Shown one piece after another: positions 1 through 10,752 of a stretch of 64,000 bases of DNA. The stretch spans positions 75,793,299 to 75,857,298 of the forward strand of contig CM047815.1 of NCBI GenBank assembly GCA_026214975.1, written 5' to 3'. Both the position numbers and the translations under genes were made by a program. Numbering within the stretch: position 1 is the stretch's first letter; each line of letters begins with the position of its first letter. The notes under the pieces were generated by a model, which worked only from the letters and a program-made list of their open reading frames with translations, was not told the origin of the DNA and did not search any database. The stretch comes from Gentiana macrophylla. Taxonomy: Eukaryota; Streptophyta; Magnoliopsida; Gentianales; Gentianaceae.

Positions 1-589
1 ATATAGAAACCAATTGCTTTTAATAGTTCTTAAGATGGTACATATCGTATTTTTCGAAGATTTCTTAGTGGTTTTGACTTTATCAAGCAAAAGTCCGAGT
101 CTTAGATTCGTACTACAAATGGTATATTCACTTTCTATAAGAAAAACAAATTATCGAATAAAAGGTAAATCCATTCGTTCCAACGAATCTTAAACAGAAA
201 AATAAATCTTCTGCGATATCCAAGGATTGAATCCGAGATTCATTTCCTCATATCACTCCCACTATTTTGCTAAAATTACTGCCCGTTGTCTATTAATCGT
301 TAATGCACAACTATCTCGTTCTTCCAAAGAACATAGCCTAAGAGAAAATCACCAAGGATTCATAGGTTGGTGATCCGAAATCACTCTCAGTTTGTTAATT
401 TTCGTTTTTAGCCTTAAAATCAACTCAGTTTTAGATGACTAACACTTTTAGACATATTCTCCCATTCTTGACTTTCCGTGAATGGAAATTGATCTTGAAC
501 CAATGTTCGTTTGAGTAGGCACTACTCTTGAACCGTGGGATGTCTATTTTGATTGTTACTTGTTAGGACTTCTCGGATTTTCTATTATA

Positions 590-1010
590 ACAGAAAAACA
601 ACAAATCATAACATTAAAGCTCCCACTAGTTTATCGGTTCCAAATACCGTCTAACCAGCAATGCTCTATTTTATGATTTTCCAATTTTTCAATTTGAAAA
701 TCTCTCGTGTAAACACTTACACAGTTCTAATGTTTCGAAAAAACAACAAATCATAGAACTCCCACTAGTTCATCGATTCCAAATATCGTCCAACTAGCGA
801 CATTTCATGACTTTCCGGTTTTCAATTAGAACGGTTACGTGTGTAGTCAATTATACTTTTCTAATGTTCTAGAAAAACAATAAATCATAAAGCTCCCACT
901 AGTTCATCAATTCCAAATATCGTCCAACTAGTAACACTTCATGATTTTCCGATTTTCAATTAGAAAATTTACTCGTGTAATTACTACACACTTAAAATTC
1001 ACTAGAAGAA
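590..1010. repeat. Three diverged tandem units of about 135-140 bp
   Basis: The motif CTCCCACTAGTT, followed by a conserved block ending in TCCAACTAG or similar, recurs at about 619, 758 and 891. Each unit also carries AAAACAACAAATCATA just upstream and a TTTTCAATT block downstream. The units differ by many substitutions, so the array is old. It sits inside the unassigned retroelement block. Confidence 0.7.
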
Positions 1011-3683
1011 TTTCAAAGTCCGAAATCATCTTTGATCAAACTAAGTTTGTCTCCCGTTTAACACGAATGACACTAGTGACATACCCATATGTCACTTTGG
1101 TTTTAAAAGGCTTAAGAGAAAATATCTCTTTCAAAAATAATTGCATTATCAATTAACTAGTTCAACGTCCTAGTTACTTTCCACTTTTAACGAAGTCAAT
1201 ACTAGTCAATTATAAATTTTTAAGCAATTTAGTAAGGGATATGATGTCAGAAATAAAATGACATATATTAATTCAAGTTTAACACTACTATATTATTGTA
1301 TTTTAGGAATTGTAAACTAAAAGTAAGTCTACTCTACCATTCCAAGGTTTTAACCTTGCATCTCAATCTCACGCCGTAGGGTAGGTCAAAGAGATCAACG
1401 GTTAAATCAATGAATAACTTGTGAGAATCAGACATCCCACGAGAATCGAACATCCCTTTATTCATTGACTACCTTCCTTTTTTTTTTAGCCTAGGTATTA
1501 CCAAAAATACCCTTGATGAGTGTGACCTACTATATCAGATCTCTTAGGTACGCCCCGAGTGTGCCGTCGTAGGATAGGTCAGTGACCCGACGAGTACCTG
1601 TAAATCCTATCCTTTCTGGAGACCAAGCCATGAATGTTGATAGGGTGAACACCATCCGTAGGGGGACGAAATCAAAGCGCCGCGAGGCGTCACCCTTCTC
1701 TCACTTACTTGCATCTATAGTAGAGACCGTGGGGTTGGCTGTCGCCTTCCCCGCTCCCACTCAATATTTTGGAAGTGGTGGTGGGTTAACTAACCACGCC
1801 TTTTGATGTTAACATAAAAGCACATAAAATCAAGGATTCCGAATGGTGTCGGTGACGTAGGCAAGCCTACCCGTCCTATTCGTTGGAACATATGTGACAG
1901 TCGGACGAAATCGGGTCAAGAGAGCCCTATTGAGATTAGAAGGAATCACCCCTCCGCTCTCGGTTTGGCTTAGTCTTGCCGGACCCCGTGCATACATCAC
2001 ACTAGGAGGGTTAAGTCGTTTGAGCGGCTCGCTGACCACCCAACCTAAAGGCGAACCGCTTTTATCCAAGATTTATTGTTCTTTTACCATCATTCAATCT
2101 CGTGAGACACTACGAATTGAAAACGCGATCTCGCTTTCGACTTTAAGGCGGTTCACCGAGAACACACACGAAAAGGCTAACGATTTCATAACCCGTCCTC
2201 GGATCTTTAATTAGTTACTAAATTAATTAATTACCACGTATTAATTAAATTTCAACTAATTACGCGAGTTTGTATACATGCCTATTTTAATTACCAAAAT
2301 TAAAATTCTACATGTATGCATGGAGTGGATTTATGATATGATGCATGTCATGGCAATTCCGATTTTATGTCTATTTTATGATCAAACACATAAAAATAAA
2401 ATTGCGGAAAATTTAAACACCGAGATGGATCGTTGGTACTTCGTATCTAATCTAATAGAAAATAAAAACAAAACCCTAACTAAGGTTTACTACTTTCTAA
2501 CAAAATCTGCAGCTGTTCGAACTCTTCGATGATCGGAAACCAAACGAACTCGGATCGGGACGAAAATTTCCAGATATTTTCTTCACTTCTCGAACTCCAA
2601 TATGGACGGTTGGATCGGAGCTTTGACTTGTCAATTTTCTCCAGTTAACCGCCCAACTTGCTGCTGAATCTAACTTTGACTGCACCGCATCAAAGACTTC
2701 CTGAGGCAGATCGGGAATCGAGATGAATCCCGATCGACCTGAAATTTTTATGGTACGTCCAAAACTCCAAGTTGATCAATCTGAACGGTCGGAGTTTTGT
2801 TTCAATGGTCCAAACTCTCCCAGAAAATCGAGGAAGTCACAGGTAGTGTATCTGTGAATCCTGCGTTTTTCTGTTACAGCAGCCTCTTCGCAGCATCAAA
2901 CGGATATCGAAACGGACCCTGATCGACGCCAAAATTTGTGGAGTTGATCATCTTCTTCTAATCTTGATTCTGACCGGAGGGATCTTCGTTTCAACGGTTC
3001 GATCAACGGGAAAAGCAAAATACTAAACAGCTACAAACTAGATCTATTTGCTGGAAATTAAACTTGCAATAAAGATAAATTACATAATTTCCTATACTCA
3101 TATGAACGAATTTTCATCGTTTATACGAGTTTACAATAGATCTAACGGGTAAACAATACCAACCCCAATCCATCTCTTCAACCACAACAATCGCAAGCAT
3201 TCATCATAAAATTTTCGAAAATAATAAAATTAAAAACAAAAATAATGCAATCTACACACGATATTCCACTCAGATAGATCTAATATTTTATACGAATAAA
3301 TATAGATTCCCTTGGCGATCGATACCATCATTTAGGAAAATATCATCGCAACGGAGCGATTTAAGGATCTAGATCTATAAAATACTCGTAATAAAACATT
3401 AAATCTACATCTACAAGTAAGTTGTAGAACATACCTCTTGGATCTCAAAATCCAAGTTGGAGAACCGCTATTAGGATGATCGAACAATGATGTGAAGAGC
3501 ACCACGATCTTCCGTGACGTGTGATCCAAGCAATTCCCATGGAAGGAATTCGACTCGAACCCTCCGAGATATACCCTGGAAAAATCACCAAGATTTTCCC
3601 TGAGACTATGGCCGAAAATTTCTTCCTCTCAATTACTAAGGGAATTCAAATTCTCAAGTGTATTCTAAGGCAGGAGAACTCTC

Positions 3684-3695
3684 TTTATATATAGA
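3684..3695 (-). promoter_or_regulatory. TATA-like box of the minus-strand LTR
   Basis: The reverse complement reads TCTATATATAAA. It lies about 1.5 kb inside the putative LTR start at 5174 and is followed by leader-like sequence. This is a plausible U3/R boundary for a long LTR, but nothing else confirms it. Confidence 0.4.
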
Positions 3696-5175
3696 GAGAG
3701 AAAAGCTTGGCCTCAAAGGATTTTATAATTAATACAAAATCAATTATAATAATCCTAGTAAATAAAAGATAATCCCAAAATATTCTAGAACAAATCAAGA
3801 ATATTCATATCTTTATTATTTACCATAAATATTTATCCAATAAATATTTTTATGCATATGTCTTTTTTAACACACAAGAAAACTAATTCCTTGTTAAAAA
3901 ACAATCACATGGGGCGAAATTTGTATATATTGACCTAGTCAATATTAATTTTTCGCCATTACACAATAATTGAAAGTAAGATTATGGAAAATGTCTTTTC
4001 CACATATTCAATTATTTAGCCAACTAATTTAATAATCACTAAACAATTAATTCATATCGTTTTAATAAAGTCCAACATGAACTAAATTAATATTATTAGG
4101 ATTCGACGTCCGAGAATATCTATGCTATATTGTAGGAGGCACGCCGTCGGGGACCATGGACTAATAATCGGCGGCTCGATAAATCAAATAAATAATTATC
4201 GATGAATGTAATAATTATATTCGATAAATCAATCACGAGAATATGCCACCATAATCCCGTGATCGCACTCCTCCGATTATAAGATTATATTTATCTCCTC
4301 ACGAGAAAGTAATAAGCGTCCCACCGATATAATCATTTCATATGGATTAATCCTCCATAGATCGCTCATTCTAAATCGGGAAGTTACCGTTAACCGCACC
4401 CAGAACATCTTGTCCTTACTTTACCGTTAACCCCTAGTGATCAATAATTCAAATAACTCACCGGGTAGCTAATCGAGTGTAATATGAATCCCATGGATCG
4501 ATCAATGTCTGTGGATTAACTCATAAGGAATCGTTTATCTACTTCCATAAATGGAAGGAATGGATTCCGTGATCTGTGATAACACGACTACTCACTCAAT
4601 CCATTACAATGCCAAGATGGGGTAATTCGGATCACGTGACTCGGTGTAATCCTTAACCGTCAAGTCAAACCTCATACCGATTCAAGCGATGATTGTGATC
4701 ACCTCGATTAAGATATATCCATAATATGATCATCTAATGATTCGATAAGACTTCTCAATTACGGAATTATATTGAGAACTCGAGATCAAATCGGTCCAAA
4801 TTTCTATATGATATATCTATCATATATAAATGCCCCATTAGGTTCCTTTAACCGAAAGTCCGGATAAGACGATCACACCTATCGTGTTATGGGCGCATTA
4901 ATAAATACGTTAAAGGGAGACCCGATACTCTCGATTAACTTTACTACGGACTAATTGTATTTTAAGTACATCTTCACTAACTCAATCCTCCCGTGTATAT
5001 CTCATACACCGAAGTTAAGTGATTACATAAACGATATACTCGGGGGTTTCACGTAGTGTAAATACTATTGTCACATCGGTGATTATGAGAATAATAAATA
5101 TGAATAATAATATCATTTCATTTATTAAATAAAACAATTACAAAAATTGTCTTTTTCTAGGCATCACACTAACAA

Positions 5176-5787
5176 TGATGATCCAAATTCAAACAAGTTG
5201 AAGATCACCATAAAATGCACTATCTATATTATTGGGCTTGGAGAGCGTGAAGATGGACTTGGATAAGTTAATTAGAAGTCTTTTATTTAATTTTTGTATC
5301 AATAAGGCCAGCCCATTTGTTTGGGGCGCCACTTTGGTCCTTTGTATTATTTTATGATGTTTTAAAGTGGTAATAGGCCAAAAACCCATTCGGGAGATCT
5401 TATATCATAAGATATCGGGTTAAGTGTTTGTTTTTAGCCTATTAAAAGTCATTTGCTTATTAAATCAAGTTAGGCCCACTAGAAAATAAAGTGACGAAAA
5501 TTACTAAGTAATTTATCTCACATTACTTAGGAGTTTAATAGAACAACAATTATGAAAATCATTATTATTATATTGAGAGAATTTTCTCTTGGTTAAGTCG
5601 TTAGGCTAAAAAATCACTTGCGAGTGAGTTTTCTCTTCGTCGTAGAGAAAACACCCTTAAGAACGAATCAGCGTGTTGAACAAACGTTGTGTGTTCTTAG
5701 CCTCGATCCTAAGTCGGAGACTCTAGGACTAGGTTTTCATAGCTCTCTATTGGTCCCTTAGTTACTTCCTAGGCACGTATCACATCA
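5176..5787 (+). repeat. 5' LTR of element C, TATA region deleted
   Basis: The LTR starts TGATGATCC and ends GTATCACATCA. It matches the right LTR closely along its length but lacks about 49 bp at position 5535. The missing stretch holds the TATA box of the other copy. It also has a 2-base loss in its first 10 bases. Confidence 0.88.
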
Positions 5788-5789
5788 GT

Positions 5790-5801
5790 TGGTAGCAGAG
5801 C
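5790..5801 (+). other. Primer binding site of element C
   Basis: TGGTAGCAGAGC begins two bases after the LTR end. It is a one-base variant of the initiator-tRNA-Met complementary site TGGTATCAGAGC that is common in plant LTR elements. Confidence 0.75.
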
Positions 5802-6302
5802 ACAGCAACTAATGTATCAAATATCCCATTTATTTTGTTTCTTTATTTTCGCATTATATTCAAAAAAAAAATTATTTCGTTTTTTTTTTCTCTTAATTAT
5901 TTCGTCCCCCAGCGAAAAAAATCCACATATATCTTCAAATCTTCATAATCCTACCCAGACAACTTGAAGATATTTAAATTTTCAAACTTTCATCTCAAAA
6001 TCCCTAATTGTTTTTCCAAACCCGTTTTTGTATCAGGCCGTTCCCTAACCAAAGCACCTCTAAAAATTCTGACATTTTTACCACATCTCCGACACATCTC
6101 GATATACAATTTTTATCTTTGCACCCAATCCAGATTCTACGTAAATCCTGCATAAAATAGCCGATTAATCCAAACAATCTGTTCAGAAAAACTGCAGCCG
6201 TAAATCGTCGATCGTTTTATATTTCTGTGGGTTAGCCGATTCCGAATCTCCTGAAAATTGGTGAACTTATAGAAAACACTCTGATCTACAACTTTTATCT
6301 TT
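5802..6302 (+). other. 5' leader of element C, no gene
   Basis: AT-rich untranslated sequence with polyA and polyT runs around 5862-5890. No coding signature is seen. It stops abruptly near 6303, where Tat protease coding sequence begins in mid-domain. Confidence 0.6.
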
Positions 6303-7520
6303 TGAGGTTTTCCAAATTCACAGGACAAGCCATCCACCATGTCGGGTCGATCAATTTATTGACAACAGTCGGAGACGGAGAAAAAGGCCGGACAATGGAG
6401 ATGACCTATGTCATAGTTAAGGCCCCATCGGGATACAACGCGATATTAGGCCGGCCAGCTTTATACGATCTCAGAGCCATCATCTCGACGTTCCACAACA
6501 GCATGAAATTCCCCACCTGGTATGGTACCCATGAGGTAAAAGGCGACATCGAGGTAGCCAGGAATTGTAGCTTGGTCACAATTAAAGGGAAAGGAGTTGG
6601 ACAAGTGCTAGTTGAGGAATTAATACCGGAAGAAGAGGAGGATCGAAGCTGGGTCTCTGTCGATCCGACAAAAGAGATCTGTGTCTGGAATGAAGAGGAG
6701 GGCCAAGGGGTCCAGATCGGGAAGTGGTTGTCACACCCCGACATGAAAGCCTTGGTCGACCTCCTGGTCGAGATGTGTTCGCATGGAAAGCAGACGACAT
6801 GCCAGGCCTATCGGCAGATATTGCAATGCACCAGCTCAATGTCGACCCAAAAAAGAAGCCGATACGGCAAAAGAAGAGGAACCTCGCTCCTGAGAGGAAG
6901 GAAGCGGTAAGGAAAGAAGTTGACAAGTTGTTGATCGCTGGGATCGTCAAAGAAGTGTTCTATCCGGATTGGTTAGCCAATCCTGTGTTGGTTAAGAAGC
7001 CAGATGGAAGCTGGCGAATGTACGTGGATTTCACAGATCTCAACAAAGCATGCCCCAAGGATTCGTATCCGCTCCCAAAGATTGATCAGTTAGTCGACTC
7101 GACACTGGGCTTCGAATTATTTGGGTTTCTTGATGCATACAGGGGATATTACCAGATCTTCATGGACCCCCGAGACTCAGAGAAAACCGCATTCATAACA
7201 GAGTTTGGTACGTTTTGTTTTGTGACAATGCCGTTTGGCTTGAAAAATGCAGGGGCCACCTATCAGCGGACAGTCAACAAAATTTTCAAGGGGCTGATAG
7301 GTCGAAACATGGAGGTTTATGTGGACGATTTGTTGATCAAGAGCAAGTCCATGGGACAGTTTCTTGACGATGTCAGAGAGGTTTTCGAGGTGTCGGTCGC
7401 GAACATGAAGCTCAACCCAAGAAATGCACTTTTGGGGTTCGATCCGGAAAATTCTTAGGCTATATGATATAAAGAGATGGGATTCGAGCTAATCCAGATA
7501 AGATCGAGGCTCTGAAGAAC
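6303..7520 (+). pseudogene. Tat A pol: protease remnant and reverse transcriptase
   Basis: The first part (to about 6640) is the C-terminal half of a retropepsin, ending in the family motif ILGRPAL. The aspartate motif is lost to the truncation. A spacer leads into the reverse transcriptase, with PVLVKKPDGSWRM near 6985-7023, MPFGLKNAGATYQ near 7229-7266 and the catalytic YVDD at 7318-7329. A change of frame joins the protease and RT parts at about 6720-6760. A single-base loss near 7411 breaks the frame after MKLNP, and a TAA follows at 7471-7473. The copy cannot make a functional enzyme, but the RT catalytic box itself is intact. Confidence 0.88.
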
Positions 7521-8537
7521 ATGCCTGCACCTCGTAACGTAAAGGAAGTACAACGATTGACAGGTCGGACGGCCGCCCTCAATCGTTTCTTGTCAATATC
7601 AGCGCAGAGGGCCCTGTCATTCTTTAGGATATTGAAGAAGGAGAGTCCGTTCCAGTGGGATGAGAAATGTCAGAAAGCGTTCGATGACCTGAAAGAGTAT
7701 TTATCTGATTTACCGACACTATCTTCACCTCGGGAAGGAGAGAAACTCTTAGTTTATCTGGCGATTTGTGAGGAGGCGGTGAGTGCAGTGTTGGTTCGAG
7801 AGGGAGACCAGGGGCAGATTCCGGTTTATTTTGTAAGTAAGGCATTGCATGGAGCCAAGATCAGATACACACCTGATGAAAAATTAGCATTGGGTCTGGT
7901 TCATGCATCAAGGAAATTGAAGCCGTATTTTCAAGCACACCCCATTGCTGTGGTCACTGACCAGCCTTTGAAGCAAATTCTGACAAAACCCGAGACATCG
8001 GGTCGATTAGCAAAATGGGTTGTCGAGCTAGCTGAGTACGATATCGAGTTTCTACCACGTACCGCCATCAAAGGTCAGGCCCTGGCAGACTTCATAGCCG
8101 AAGGATTATCGATTCAATTGGAGCAAGATAAACAGTCATCAGAAGAACAATGGACCATCCACGTCGATGGTGCCTCGAGTAAAGAAGGAGCTGGAGCTGG
8201 GTTATTGTTGGTTAGCCCTAAAGGAGAAGAATTCCCCTATGCACTCCGATTCGAGTTCAAGGCCACGAACAACGAAGCCGAGTATGAGGCCATGATCATG
8301 GGTTTGAAGCTAGCATCGAAGTTGGGGGTCGAGAATCTGCTGGTATATAGCGACTCTCAGCTTGTGGTAAATCATATACGAGGTGAGTATGAAGCCAAAG
8401 AAGAATCCATGAAGAGTTATCTGAAATTTGTTCAGGGGTTGATATCGAAATTCAAGACAGTCCGCATCGAATAGGTGCCTCGAAGTGAGAACAAGAGGGC
8501 CGACGCGTTGTCTAAACTCGCGTCGAATTTCAAATCG
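7521..8537 (+). pseudogene. Tat A pol: dual RNase H region
   Basis: The first RNase H, with the thumb/connection motif VKEVQRLTGR at its start, spans about 7521-8110. The second, Tat-specific RNase H follows at about 8150-8537. Its acidic residues are visible in IHVDGASSKEG, NNEAEYEAM, YSDSQLVV and NKRADALSKL, so the DEDD set is present. The frame is broken once by TAG at 8472-8474, where related elements have glutamine. This is consistent with CAG to TAG decay of a methylated copy (inference). Confidence 0.88.
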
Positions 8538-9851
8538 AAAAGGAAGGTTCTGGTGGAAATGTTGGCAGAGCGGAGTTACAATGAAGTCGATGTGCAACCA
8601 GTGGTTCAGGGATCGACGTGGATGGACCCAATAGCTCTGTACTTGAAAGATGGAATTCTCCCGTCTGACAAGTCTCAGGCCAGAAAGATCCGACTACAAG
8701 CCTCCAGGTATGCTCTATTTGACTATGTCCTTTATCGAAAATCATTTGTAACACCTTGGATGCGATGCGCATCGGAAGACGAGGGGGCTTATCTTCTTGA
8801 AGAGATACATCGAGGAGTTTGTGGTAATCATTGCGGAGCTCGGATGTTGGCGAGAAAATGTAAACTAGCAGGCTATTTTTGGCCGTCCATGCAAAAGGAC
8901 GCCAATAGATTGGTGATGAGATGCAGGGCTTGTCAGGTGCATGATGTTGTGACACACCAACAGGCACGGGAGATGAATGCCATCGAATCGGTATGGCCGT
9001 TCGATGAGTGGGGGGTCGATATAGTCGGGCCTCTACCCCAAGCTCCGGGTAATTTCAAGTATGTTGTGGTCGCGGATGATTATTTCACAAAGTGGGTTGA
9101 GGCCAAGGCACTTACGGACATCAGAGCTCAGACTATCAAGAAATTTCTATGGGAAAATATTTTGTGCAGGTTTGGACTTCCGAAGTATCTGATATCGGAT
9201 AATGGGACTCAATTTTTAGATGACCGAGTGCAGGATTGGCTCAAAGAATTCAAGATCGAGCATAGAACAACGTCAGTGGCCCGACCTTAGTCCAATGGAC
9301 AGGTCAAACAAACAAATAGGCAGAGTAAATTTGGCTTGAAGAAGCGGTTGGAAGATGAAGGTCGAGATTGGGCAGCTCAGTTACCCAACATTCTGTGGTC
9401 ATATCGAACAGCTCTTAATTCGGCCACCCAAGAGACCCCTTTCGCCATGGCCTATGGATGCGAAGCAATAATACCTGCAGAGATAGGACTAGCCTCGCCT
9501 CGAGTTTTGGCATATAACGTTGAGACAAATGCTACAGATCTGCTTCAAGAGAAAGATAACATCGAAGAGAAGAGAGAGGTTGCGGCGTATAGAATGGCCA
9601 ATTATAAAAGAAAAATCTCCCAGTATTATAATTCGAGGGTGAAATACAAATACTTCCAAGTAGGGGATCTCGTGTTGAGGAAGAATGAAGCCAGCAGGCA
9701 GGACCCAATAGGCAAGCTCGAGCCGAATTGGGAAGGTCCATATAAAATCCTGAAGGTGCATCCTAAAGGATCGTATCAGTTGGGCAGGTCTGATGGAAGC
9801 ACAGTGCCTCGAACGTGGCACGCCACCAACCTCCGGAAATATTATGTTTAA
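8538..9851 (+). pseudogene. Tat A pol: integrase
   Basis: The zinc-binding part (H..H..C..C) spans about 8805-8945, ending RCRACQVH. The catalytic core follows, with the first aspartate in WGVDIVGPLP (about 9010) and the second in SDNGTQF (about 9197). The third acidic position falls in GQVKQTNRQ near 9300, where the expected glutamate is lysine, so the DDE triad is lost. A TAG at 9288-9290 also replaces an expected glutamine codon. The C-terminal part ends in WEGPYKIL...TWHATNLRKYYV, the usual GPY/F-type tail, with a TAA at 9849. Confidence 0.87.
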
Positions 9852-10752
9852 ACTGTTTATCGACTTTATGGCATTTGCAACTTTACTTTCTAGTTACTTG
9901 TAATAGGTCGATGTGACAATTGATTTTAATGTCTTTTATTCAAGTAGTTTTCTTTTCTAGTTGTGCTTAACTTACAAGCTCATATAAAAAAGAAAAGGGG
10001 TGGAAGAAAAAAGTCCAAAAATCGACTTCAACAAGACGCCTCGACACGAAAGAGCTAGAGTAATGTTGTGAATAAAGCCAAGTCACTGACAATGCTTATA
10101 TCACTTCCGTTCTGCAATCCATCGATACGATGAAGTTAAAACAAAGCAGTGAAAAAAGCCAAGTCACTGACAGAGCTTACATCACTCCCGACTTTCCAAT
10201 AAGCCACGATGCGAGGCGGTCAGAAGATCCCACGATGGATACCTAACTCGACCAGATCATAAGCACCATGATGTGCGACAGTCGAGTGAGAATTTCGTAA
10301 TTCGATGTCCTTATAAGCCTGACGAGGCAGGACAGTCGAATCGAGCTCCGATCAGACAGCCAAGTCAAGCCAATAAGGCAGTACAGTGCTAGATCGACTC
10401 ATATCCAAGTGTACCATAAGTCATGAACTCATACCACACTTCGAGGGGCCATAGGGGAATTAAGTCCAAAGGACTACACCCCACAAAGCAGCGTCTACAC
10501 TACAAGGGAATCAAGTCGAAAAAGACTACCCCCTAGACAATTTAGCAACAAGAGATAAAAGACATTCAATGAAAAAGCATAGATTGAAATTCAACAATCA
10601 GAGTGCAAAGTTAAATTGAAAAGTTAAGTCTCCCAGGTCGAATCGACAAAATACACATCTAGACAAATAAAAATGTCAAAGTCATACAACCAGATCGAAT
10701 GAAAAAAGTTCAATAAAAGATCGATAAAAATTGTGGCAGCAAAGAGAGATCG
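9852..10752 (+). other. Non-coding spacer between pol and the antisense gene
   Basis: About 900 bp with no credible reading frame, lying between the convergent 3' ends of pol and the antisense gene. It holds two short repeat pairs: one at 10068-10190, and one at about 10457-10535 built on AAGTC..AA..GACTAC.CCCC. Such spacers in Tat elements commonly carry short repeats. Confidence 0.7.
10068..10190 (+). repeat. Two-copy direct repeat, 81-bp period
   Basis: GTGAAxAAAGCCAAGTCACTGACA followed by a variable base and GCTTA.ATCACT.CCG occurs at 10068-10110 and 10149-10190. The copies differ at a few positions. It lies in the pol-antisense gene spacer of Tat A. Confidence 0.75.

Larger units (their letters stand above)
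1..5174 (-). mobile_element. LTR-retrotransposon-derived block, minus strand, family not assigned
   Basis: No protein domain is readable here, but the block has retroelement traits on the minus strand. Its right edge, read in reverse, starts TGTTAGTGTGATGCC, a normal LTR start. Further in there is a TATA-like box (+ strand 3684-3695) followed by leader-like sequence. The left part (about 590-1010) repeats a motif whose reverse complement contains CTAGTGGGAG, similar to the purine-rich tract of copia elements. I could not find a primer binding site or the inner LTR end, and the left end lies outside the window. Short reading frames at 1582-2214 show no family resemblance. This is inference from architecture only. 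Confidence 0.45.

Noticed and set aside
1582..2214. Short frames of 74-106 codons in the left block
   Set aside because: Frames on both strands overlap, with no motifs; the GC-richer composition alone explains their length.
3300..3340. Primer binding site of the left-hand element (reverse TGGTATCGATCG)
   Set aside because: Only the first seven bases match the usual TGGTATCAGAGC site and no LTR end adjoins it.
6406..6950. Overlapping minus-strand reading frames opposite Tat A protease/RT
   Set aside because: They have no family motifs and are the complement of well-supported pol coding; unlike the gene at 10753-12915 they show no introns or domain.
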